Shown here one piece after another: positions 7,568 through 13,662 of a stretch of DNA of 16,388 nt (position 1 is the stretch's first letter; each line of letters opens with the position of its first letter). A program made the translations under genes and the position numbers. The notes under the pieces were generated by a model. That model did no database searches, was not told where the DNA came from, and worked only from the letters and a program-made list of their open reading frames with translations. The stretch is from Betaproteobacteria bacterium (GTDB taxonomy: Bacteria; Pseudomonadota; Gammaproteobacteria; Burkholderiales; Rhodocyclaceae). The stretch spans positions 1 through 16,388 of the forward strand of contig JAIFNM010000052.1 of the NCBI GenBank assembly GCA_020047725.1, read 5' to 3'.

Positions 7568-9934
7568 ATGCTTAAGCCGCGGATCAGTATCACTACACGT
7601 CTGTTGAGCTACCTTCTGCTGGCAGGTGTTGTGCCGCTCATCCTGTTGGGGATTTCTGCATTCGATATTTCGCGGCGCATCATTATCCAGCAAGCAGGCG
7701 AATTTCACTTGCAACAAATGACGGATCTGCGGGCCTACCTCGCACTCTATGCGGACCAGATCGAAAGTCTTTCTTCGAACGTTGCCGGAAACGAGGCAAT
7801 TGGGGAAGCACTCCGGGTTAAAAAAGCTCAAAACGGCCACCCTACTGATGCTTATTCCGTTCTTACGACCCACGCCCAGATTGGATATATTCTCAATAGC
7901 TACGTACGTGTCAAAGGACTTGTGTCGATCGACCTGTTCTCCACCGATGACAAACACTTTCATGTTGGAGACACGCTTGATGCGGGAGAGGTGGATAGCG
8001 AACGTGTACAAGCCATGCTGGCTGACGCACGCGAGAACCCAACACCAGTGTATTGGCGCGGCATTGAAGACAACCTGAATCAGGCCTCTACAAAAAGGAA
8101 AGTTCTGACCGTCACGCGTGTCGTGCGGTATTTCGTACCTCAAACAGGCACAACGGAAGTGGTCGGGCTTCTCGTCATCAATATTGATGCAAATGTAGTT
8201 ATCAGTACGTTTCTTAACGATGTAAATACGCCAAAGCACCTTCGCCTGATGCTGCTTGATCGGAATGGACGATTCGTCTATCACAGCAATTCCGCACTGC
8301 TGGGACAAAGCGCCGCACCCGGATTGATGACGCGCCTTCGTTCAGGCCCACCCATCCAGGCATTGCAGCTTGATGGTGAGGAAGTCGTCCTGAGTTTCGT
8401 ACCCGACGCAAGAATTGGAGGAACGCTCGCTGGTGCTCTTCCACGCAGCGTGTTGACCGCCCCAATTTACGCTCTGATCGATGCTGGACTCGTTCTCCTC
8501 GTGATAGGCTTTGCAGCCATTGGTCTGCTGGCATGGCGCTTCGCTCGTCATGTCGTGGCACCGGTCCGTGATGTCTCGCAGGGATTCAGCCGCTTGCAGG
8601 AGCATCCTGACACGCTGCCGCCCGCACTGCCGCTTCCGGACACCAAGGACGAAATGGCCGACATGGTTGTTGGCTTCAATCGTCACCTTGAGGTACTGGC
8701 ATCGCAGCGGATCGCAGCCCTCCAACTACTGGAGGCAAGACAAACTGCAGACGCAGCAAACCAAGCCAAGAGCCAGTTCCTGGCAACGATGTCCCATGAA
8801 ATCCGCACGCCGATGAACGGAATACTGGGCATGGCTCAGTTGTTGTTAATGCCCGAATCAAAAGAAGAAGTCCGGCAGGAGTATGCCCGCACCATTTTTA
8901 ATTCCGGAGAGTCGCTCCTGACTCTTCTAAATGACATTCTCGATCTGTCAAAAGTCGAAGCCGGAAAACTGGAACTGCAACGCTCGGCATTCAACCCGAA
9001 ACAGTTGATCAATGAAATCGCCGTGCTATTCCACGAACCAATCGAGGTCAAAGGTCTGAAAATCGAGTACGCGTGGACCGGGCCAGCAGATGTGCGATAT
9101 TGGGGCGACCCTCTTCGCCTGCGCCAGATGCTTACCAACCTTGTCAGCAACGCATCCAAGTTCACCGCCCACGGGTTAATCCGGATCGAGGGATCAGAAA
9201 TCCACCGTGACGATGAAAAGGTAATACTCGAATTCTCGGTGACAGACACCGGCATCGGTATTGAAAAAGACAAACTGGACCGCTTGTTCAAGCCTTTCTC
9301 CCAGGTCGACGGATCAATTACCCGCCAATATGGCGGTTCTGGCTTGGGACTTTCCATCGTCACCAATCTGGCGCATCTCATGAACGGTGAAACCGGAATT
9401 GAAAGTGAACCCGGCAAAGGTTCGCGTTTCTGGTTCCGTGTTCAAATGACTCTTGTAACGCCAGCGCAAGAAAGCCGGCGTGTGGAGCGCGGTTCACAGA
9501 GCTCGACATCTGCACTGGAAAAAATGTCCATTGGTTCCGGATTTGTTCTGGTCGTTGAGGACAATCTGGTCAATCGCAAGGTAATTGAGGGACTGCTCAA
9601 AAAGCACGGCGTGCGTGTCAAAATGGCCGAAAATGGCCTTGAGGCAGTTAAGCTCATTACCAGTGAAGAAAATCCGTCGCTGGTATTAATGGACTGCCAG
9701 ATGCCGATCATGGATGGCTTTAAGGCAACCGAGACCATTCGCGCCTGGGAACTTCAGAACAACAAGTCGAGGCTGCCCATTATTGCCCTGACGGCAGGCG
9801 CATTTGAGGAGGATCGTGACAAATGCGCCGCGGCAGGCATGGACGACTTTCTGGCTAAACCACTACGCCTTCCTGATCTCGTTGCCATGCTCAACAAATG
9901 GGGCTCCCACGAAGCGCTGGCTGGATTGGAGTGA
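7568..9934 (+). CDS. Membrane hybrid sensor histidine kinase (Cache-HAMP-HisKA-HATPase-REC)
   Basis: The second membrane hybrid kinase, 788 residues. TM1 is at about 11-31, a periplasmic double-Cache-like region at about 35-295, TM2 at about 298-323, HAMP at about 322-375, then a short helix into HisKA with H410 (SHEIRTPMNGILG). The HATPase domain at about 510-628 has N box NLVSNASKF (524-532), G1 TDTGIGI and G2 GGSGLGL. A linker of about 25 residues leads to a receiver at 657-775 with E664/D665, phosphoacceptor D709 (LMDCQMPIMDG), T742 and K764 (AKP). Unlike the first kinase it has HAMP instead of PAS, and it also lacks HPt. The ATG at 7568 follows the binding-protein stop by 23 bases, so the pair is probably cotranscribed. 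The stop TGA (9932-9934) is followed within 10 bases, in the same frame, by the rlmF/FKBP remnant. Confidence 0.94.
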   Translation: MLKPRISITTRLLSYLLLAGVVPLILLGISAFDISRRIIIQQAGEFHLQQMTDLRAYLALYADQIESLSSNVAGNEAIGEALRVKKAQNGHPTDAYSVLTTHAQIGYILNSYVRVKGLVSIDLFSTDDKHFHVGDTLDAGEVDSERVQAMLADARENPTPVYWRGIEDNLNQASTKRKVLTVTRVVRYFVPQTGTTEVVGLLVINIDANVVISTFLNDVNTPKHLRLMLLDRNGRFVYHSNSALLGQSAAPGLMTRLRSGPPIQALQLDGEEVVLSFVPDARIGGTLAGALPRSVLTAPIYALIDAGLVLLVIGFAAIGLLAWRFARHVVAPVRDVSQGFSRLQEHPDTLPPALPLPDTKDEMADMVVGFNRHLEVLASQRIAALQLLEARQTADAANQAKSQFLATMSHEIRTPMNGILGMAQLLLMPESKEEVRQEYARTIFNSGESLLTLLNDILDLSKVEAGKLELQRSAFNPKQLINEIAVLFHEPIEVKGLKIEYAWTGPADVRYWGDPLRLRQMLTNLVSNASKFTAHGLIRIEGSEIHRDDEKVILEFSVTDTGIGIEKDKLDRLFKPFSQVDGSITRQYGGSGLGLSIVTNLAHLMNGETGIESEPGKGSRFWFRVQMTLVTPAQESRRVERGSQSSTSALEKMSIGSGFVLVVEDNLVNRKVIEGLLKKHGVRVKMAENGLEAVKLITSEENPSLVLMDCQMPIMDGFKATETIRAWELQNNKSRLPIIALTAGAFEEDRDKCAAAGMDDFLAKPLRLPDLVAMLNKWGSHEALAGLE

Positions 9935-9943
9935 TCAGACCCC

Positions 9944-10144
9944 AGCGGCCACTACGACTTCAAGCGGTTCATCGCCTACTGCCAGCAACTGGCAGTTTTT
10001 GTTGCGCCCAATCCGTACGGCGATGACTCCATCGACTTTCCCAACCCCAATGCCGTCCGGGCACTCAACCGTGGCGTTCCCAGCACGATCCCGGCCAACT
10101 TGACGCTGTTTTTTGAGGTGGAGCTTCTGGAAATTCTCTGGTAG
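9944..10144 (+). pseudogene. Chimeric remnant: rlmF internal segment fused in frame to FKBP 3' end
   Basis: Bases 9944-10072 align without gaps to rlmF 403-531 (codons 32-74); by hand count 107 of 129 bases agree. Bases 10073-10144 align without gaps to FKBP gene 1719-1790 (last 23 codons plus stop); 61 of 72 agree. The fusion keeps one open frame, reading SGHYDFKRFIAYC, then VAPNPYGDDSIDF, then across the joint NR-GVP to LLEILW and TAG. No start codon exists in this frame, and the methyltransferase and isomerase cores are missing, so it is a relic. The joint lies where rlmF (529-534) and the FKBP gene (1715-1719) share CCGCG, fitting a short-homology deletion of about 1.19 kb in an ancestral rlmF-FKBP copy. 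Changes include many third-position substitutions and several replacements, suggesting divergence under selection before decay. Confidence 0.92.
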
Positions 10145-10185
10145 TAACCGGACACATTGTTCTCACGCTGAAAACGCTGCTTGAA

Positions 10186-10204
10186 GTGCCGTATACTGCG
10201 GCAC
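10186..10204. promoter_or_regulatory. Palindrome over a likely -10 element upstream of the MFS gene
   Basis: GTGCCG (10186-10191) and CGGCAC (10199-10204) form a perfect 6-base inverted repeat around TATACTG. The spacer contains TATACT (10192-10197), a good sigma70 -10 hexamer. The -35 is poor: CTGAAA or TGAAAA near 10168-10174. A repressor bound to this dyad would cover the -10, a common layout for efflux-pump genes, but no regulator gene is adjacent. The MFS start is 48 bases downstream. This is a sequence observation; promoter and operator function are inferred. Confidence 0.4.
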
Positions 10205-10252
10205 GCCTGACATCACGCTGCAGGAAAACAAACCGAGCTAAATGCCCTCGCC

Positions 10253-11527
10253 ATGATTGACTCAGACAAGAAATCATTTCGACGCTTCATGATCGTCTGG
10301 CTCGGTCAATTCATGTCGAGCATTGGCAGTGGTCTGACCGGATTTTCGTTGGGAATCTACGCCTATCAGACGACACAAACGGCAACGAGTTTCTCTTTGA
10401 TCATTCTCTGCACGTTTGTTCCTTCAATCGTACTCAGGCCATTTGGCGGTGTTCTGGCTGACCGTTTTGATCGACGCAGCATGATGATTGTTGGCGATCT
10501 GGGCTCCATCGCCGGAATTTCCTTCATTCTGGTGTCGATGCTGACAGGCGTTGTTGAGCTCTGGCCAGTCTATTTCGGGGTAACCCTTAGTTCGGCTTTT
10601 GTTGCCATTCAAAGCCCGGCCTATAAGGCATCGGCCTCTGATTTATTGACTGAAGAGCAGTTCTCAAGAGCCAGCGGTTTGCTCCAGCTTGCCGCCTCCT
10701 CCCAGTACTTGCTGTCCCCGATCATTGCCGGTTTTTTGCTCAGCGTGACGGATATCACGACGGTATTGATGATTGACATTCTTTCGTTCGTAATTGCCAT
10801 CCTGACGGTATTGGTGATTAAGAAGAGCATACAAACCAGGCGCAAGGAAGTCGAGTTTCCACATTTCATCACTGAACTGGTTGACGGATGGAAAGCCATT
10901 TCAACGAAGACCGGCATCGTGCTGCTGGTGGCGATCATCTCTGTCGTTACGTTCTATATCGGATTTCTCCAAACGCTGATGGGGCCAATGATGTTGGCTT
11001 TTTCAGATCCAAAGACCTTTGGTACTACTCTGTCGATCAGTGCTATTGGAATGCTGGTAAGCAGCTTCTACATCAGCACGTTTTTCAGAAGCAAAAGATA
11101 TGTTGAAATGCTGGCCATTGCGTTGGGATGCGCCGGCGTTTTCTTTGCACTGATGGGGACGACAACAAACATTTATCTCATTACAGTCGCTGGCTTCCTC
11201 TTCTTTTGTTCTTTGCCCTTCGTCAATACCAGTGCAGATGTGCTCATACGACGAAATATCGAGAATGAAAAGCAGGGTCGAGCCTGGGGAATCATCGGAG
11301 TGCTGTCGCAGATTGGTTTCGTCGTTTCTTACTGCCTGGCAGGATTTCTCGCGGACCACGTCTTCAACCCACTGCTGGAAGATGGTGGACCGCTTGTTGC
11401 CACCGCAGGAAAACTGATTGGCACCGGTTCGGGAAGAGGCATCGGACTGCTCTTCATTGTTTCTGGCTTTTTAGTGCTCGTTCTGGCCGCGTTCTCCTCC
11501 CGGCTAAAGGCTCTTAGAACGCTCTAG
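10253..11527 (+). CDS. MFS efflux transporter, DHA3 / macrolide-efflux-like (MFS_3)
   Basis: A 424-residue inner-membrane proton-coupled exporter of the major facilitator superfamily. About 10-12 hydrophobic helices can be picked out, and motif A between TM2 and TM3 is seen as GGVLADRFDRR at 65-75. The opening FMIVWLGQFMSSIGSGLTGFSLGIY and the late segment FNPLLEDGG, then GTGSGRGIGLLFI, recall DHA3 (MefA-like) exporters, which I associate mainly with Firmicutes and related groups; the substrate cannot be told. The gene is poorer in G+C than the minus-strand genes to its right: one sampled 60-base line (10801-10860) holds 29 G+C, against 39 in 12661-12720, suggesting transfer. An AGGA at 10222-10225 is too far from the ATG at 10253 to serve as ribosome-binding site. 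A likely operator overlaps the -10, and a palindromic element follows the stop. Confidence 0.88.
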   Translation: MIDSDKKSFRRFMIVWLGQFMSSIGSGLTGFSLGIYAYQTTQTATSFSLIILCTFVPSIVLRPFGGVLADRFDRRSMMIVGDLGSIAGISFILVSMLTGVVELWPVYFGVTLSSAFVAIQSPAYKASASDLLTEEQFSRASGLLQLAASSQYLLSPIIAGFLLSVTDITTVLMIDILSFVIAILTVLVIKKSIQTRRKEVEFPHFITELVDGWKAISTKTGIVLLVAIISVVTFYIGFLQTLMGPMMLAFSDPKTFGTTLSISAIGMLVSSFYISTFFRSKRYVEMLAIALGCAGVFFALMGTTTNIYLITVAGFLFFCSLPFVNTSADVLIRRNIENEKQGRAWGIIGVLSQIGFVVSYCLAGFLADHVFNPLLEDGGPLVATAGKLIGTGSGRGIGLLFIVSGFLVLVLAAFSSRLKALRTL

Positions 11528-11528
11528 T

Positions 11529-11623
11529 AGTCAGTCATGCTGTACTACGTGGATAGGCCGGCATTCCGGGTCAAGCCCGGAATGCCGAAGATTTCATTTC
11601 CATTTGTTTCAACATGACTGCCT
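11529..11623. repeat. Nested palindromic element after the MFS gene (possible terminator or MITE-like repeat)
   Basis: The core is a perfect 12-base stem, CGGCATTCCGGG (11559-11570) and CCCGGAATGCCG (11576-11587), with loop TCAAG. Outside it a second inverted repeat pairs 11529-11542 with 11610-11623 at 12 of 14 positions (perfect CAGTCATG/CATGACTG core). It begins 2 bases after the MFS stop and lies between convergent genes, so it could end transcription from both sides, but there is no clean T run on either strand. The inner stem resembles dispersed palindromes seen in proteobacterial intergenic DNA. Whether it recurs elsewhere in the genome cannot be judged from one copy. Confidence 0.7.
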
Positions 11624-11673
11624 GCTAACCCTGTGTGCCGCCCGGCAGAAGATATAAACCTATCCGGCAAGAA

Positions 11674-12246
11674 TCATTCAGGCTTACCCGCTTTGATCGC
11701 TTCGAGTTCAAGGTGACACGGTGCCAGCAGCAGGTGCGCCAGATGTTCAGGATCATTTGAGCGCATGTGTTCGGCGAACGCTGTCAGCCGTGGGTCATGC
11801 GCCTCGGCGAGTGCGGCAAGAAGCGCTCTTGCCGCTTCACGAGGATTCGGCACACCCGCCTGATAGCCTGGCCAATCCTTGTAGTGCGACAGCAATTGTT
11901 CGCGGTGATCCTGATAGAGCGGACTATTGCGCGTGTATTCAAGTTCAGCCTGCTTCGCGGCAATCTCGGCGTCGATCTGCGCATCAGTTGCCTTGTAGTG
12001 ATTTTTCTCGGCTTCGGTCCAGTGCGGTTTTTCGCCGTGCTTTTCGCGCAAGGTAACAAAGGTACCTTTCAGTTCGATCTGTGAATGCGTGCCGGCATCG
12101 CGGAAGATATGAACGAGATCCTTCCCGTGCCCTTCCGGACCGACAAAGCGCATGCTCGCCGTCACGCGCCGGGGATTGAACCCGAGCTGGCGGGCGCACG
12201 CGGCGCGCAAGATGTCGAAGAGTTCGTTGATTTTCGCGGGGCTCAC
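11674..12246 (-). CDS. Uncharacterised 190-residue protein
   Basis: I do not recognise this protein. It is supported as a gene by codon character, length and an excellent ribosome-binding site: read on the minus strand, AAAGGA lies 7 bases before the GTG at 12246. The product is soluble, without signal peptide or membrane helix. Residues 1-25 (SPAKINELFDILRAACARQLGF) look like an amphipathic helix. About 28-70 contain probable beta strands (TASMRFVG, LVHIFRD, SQIELKGTFVTL). Residues 74-104 are a highly charged helix (HWTEAEKNHYKATDAQIDAE), and the C-terminal half is helical and Ala/Leu-rich. Cysteines are few and no metal site stands out. It converges with the MFS gene across the nested palindrome. 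To the right, a 236-base gap carrying a dispersed repeat separates it from the ene-reductase gene, so cotranscription with that gene is unlikely. Confidence 0.75.
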   Translation of the reverse strand: MSPAKINELFDILRAACARQLGFNPRRVTASMRFVGPEGHGKDLVHIFRDAGTHSQIELKGTFVTLREKHGEKPHWTEAEKNHYKATDAQIDAEIAAKQAELEYTRNSPLYQDHREQLLSHYKDWPGYQAGVPNPREAARALLAALAEAHDPRLTAFAEHMRSNDPEHLAHLLLAPCHLELEAIKAGKPE

Positions 12247-12354
12247 AGGACAATCCTTTCGTTAAGACGTTATCGCAACGATGGCCAGCTGGCTGTCCGG
12301 CAGCATACGCTGTTCGCTTGCGAGATGAGGGAAGGTTTGCGGTTTTGGCGCTAA

Positions 12355-12459
12355 AACCCACCATAGAGGCACAGAGACGCAGAGATAACACAGAGTAAAC
12401 AGGTTGCTTTGTCTTTCTCTGCGACAACTCTGTGCCTTCGCGACTTTGTGGTGGGTGTT
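12355..12459. repeat. Imperfect long palindrome of the CACAGAG dispersed-repeat type
   Basis: The left part reads CCCACCA (12357-12363), then AGAGGCACAGAG, ACGCAGAG and ACACAGAG. The right part mirrors this with CTCTGCG, CTCTGTGCCT and TGGTGGG (12449-12455), so the whole can fold into one long interrupted hairpin. Elements built from CACAGAG units and their complement occur many times in some environmental bacterial genomes. It lies in the gap between the 190-residue gene and the ene-reductase gene, both minus strand. No open frame or transposase is present, so if it moved it did so in trans. Confidence 0.7.
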
Positions 12460-12482
12460 CGAATTTCAACGCATCAACACAC

Positions 12483-13565
12483 TCAACGCCCCTTTGAACC
12501 TACTGGAGCGGCGCGCAGATACTGCAAGGGCCACGCCGCCGTCTGGCCCAGTGCCTGAGCGGCGCTCAATGTCCAGTACGGGGTACGCAGATGTTCGCGG
12601 CCAAGCAGCACCAGATCGGCCTGGCCGCTGCGGATGATGTGATCGGCCTGCGCCGGCGAGGTGATCAGCCCGACAGCAGCGGTCGGGATATTGGCTTCGT
12701 GGCGCACCCGTGCGGCGAATTCGGTCTGGAATCCGGGACCGACCGGGATGACCGCCGTCGGCACCAGCCCGCCAGTCGACACATCGACCAGATCAACACC
12801 CAGCGCCTTGAGCCCACGGCACAGCTCGACTGTTTCATCGGCCGACCAGCCGCCTTCGACCCAATCGGTCGCCGAAACACGGATCAGCAGAGGCAATTGC
12901 TCCGGCCATTCGCTACGTACTGCCGTAACGACTTCGCGCACCAGACGCGTCCGGTTCTCGAAGCTACCGCCGTAGGCATCCGTACGGTGATTGGATAGCG
13001 GCGAGAGGAACTGATGCAGCAGATAGCCGTGCGCGGCGTGGATCTCCACCACCCTGAAACCAGCTTCGCGCGCACGCCGGGCGCCGGCAGAAAAGTCAGC
13101 GACAATCTGACGGATGCCTACCTCATCCAGTTCATGCGGCACGGCATAGCCTTCGCCAAAGGCCACCGGCGACGGCGCTACCGGCAGCCAGCCACCCTCA
13201 CTTTTGCTGAGCGTTCCCGGGCCCTGCCAACCGGTTCCGACGCTGGCCTTGCGTCCTGCATGGGCCAGTTGCACGGCGGCCACGCACCCTTGCTCCTCGG
13301 CAAAACCGGTAATACGCGCCAGCGGCTCGATCTGTCTGTCGTCCCACAAACCGAGATCGTGCGGACTGATGCGTCCCTCCGGGCAAACCGCCGTCGCCTC
13401 GATAATCATCAGTCCGGCACCGCCGACGGCGCGGCTGCCGTAGTGCACGAAATGCCAGTCCGCCGCCATGCCTTCGCGTGCCGAGTATTGGCACATCGGT
13501 GGAATGGCGACGCGATTGTTGAAAACGACGTCGCGCAATTTGAGTGTATCGAAAAGCTGGGCCAT
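12483..13565 (-). CDS. NADH:flavin oxidoreductase, Old Yellow Enzyme (XenA/YqjM class)
   Basis: An FMN-dependent ene-reductase that reduces activated C=C bonds and often nitro compounds with NAD(P)H. The 360-residue TIM barrel starts AQLFDTLKLRDVVFNNRVAI. It carries the class-typical PPMCQYS with C25 and Y27, the Q-x-x-HAGR strand (99-105), and the substrate-binding H176 and H179 in EIHAAHGYLLHQFLSPLSN, followed by the NHRTDAYGGSFENR signature. FMN-phosphate contacts fit AVGLI (297-301) and LLGREHLRTPYW (320-331). The late QYLRA could supply the arginine finger seen in YqjM dimers. Length and motifs are complete, so activity is likely. Read on the minus strand, AGGA is 7 bases before the ATG at 13565. 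The racemase gene lies 97 bases upstream on the same strand. Physiological substrate unknown; xenA would be a reasonable but unproven name. Confidence 0.93.
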   Translation of the reverse strand: MAQLFDTLKLRDVVFNNRVAIPPMCQYSAREGMAADWHFVHYGSRAVGGAGLMIIEATAVCPEGRISPHDLGLWDDRQIEPLARITGFAEEQGCVAAVQLAHAGRKASVGTGWQGPGTLSKSEGGWLPVAPSPVAFGEGYAVPHELDEVGIRQIVADFSAGARRAREAGFRVVEIHAAHGYLLHQFLSPLSNHRTDAYGGSFENRTRLVREVVTAVRSEWPEQLPLLIRVSATDWVEGGWSADETVELCRGLKALGVDLVDVSTGGLVPTAVIPVGPGFQTEFAARVRHEANIPTAAVGLITSPAQADHIIRSGQADLVLLGREHLRTPYWTLSAAQALGQTAAWPLQYLRAAPVGSKGR

Positions 13566-13623
13566 GATTTTTCCTGATAAGGGTACGAAATTCCGTGATG
13601 CAGTCGCGTACTTCGTGTGTTTT

Positions 13624-13647
13624 TTGGGCTTCGCAAGCTCAGCCCAA
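13624..13647. repeat. Short palindromic repeat, TTGGGCT/AGCCCAA hairpin
   Basis: TTGGGCT (13624-13630) and AGCCCAA (13641-13647) form a perfect 7-base stem with a 10-base loop (TCGCAAGCTC) that also holds a smaller alternative pairing (GCTT/AAGC, 13628-13638). The T run is on the 5' side in plus orientation, and read on the minus strand the hairpin is followed by A residues, so it does not fit an intrinsic terminator for the racemase gene. Hairpins of the TTGGGCT-AGCCCAAC type are common dispersed intergenic elements in proteobacteria, which is the likelier identity. Confidence 0.6.
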
Positions 13648-13662
13648 CATTCTTTATAAGTA

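Noticed and set aside
7445..8308. Minus-strand open frame of 287 codons over the second hybrid kinase
   Set aside because: It is antisense to an unmistakable Cache-kinase gene and its product resembles no family.
9932..10144. Read-through of the kinase stop codon into the in-frame relic as a functional C-terminal extension
   Set aside because: The frame match is one chance in three, the relic is recognisably rlmF/FKBP sequence, and no read-through signal is evident.
11559..11587. Classic rho-independent terminator for the MFS gene
   Set aside because: The stem is strong but no U-rich tail follows on either strand; kept as a palindromic element with possible terminator role.
11674..12246. 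Endonuclease III-like N-terminus (AKINELFDILRAA) suggesting a broken nth gene
   Set aside because: The resemblance is limited to about a dozen residues; no helix-hairpin-helix or Fe-S cysteine motif follows.
13624..13647. Intrinsic terminator of the racemase gene
   Set aside because: Read in the gene's direction the hairpin is followed by A residues and not by T residues.
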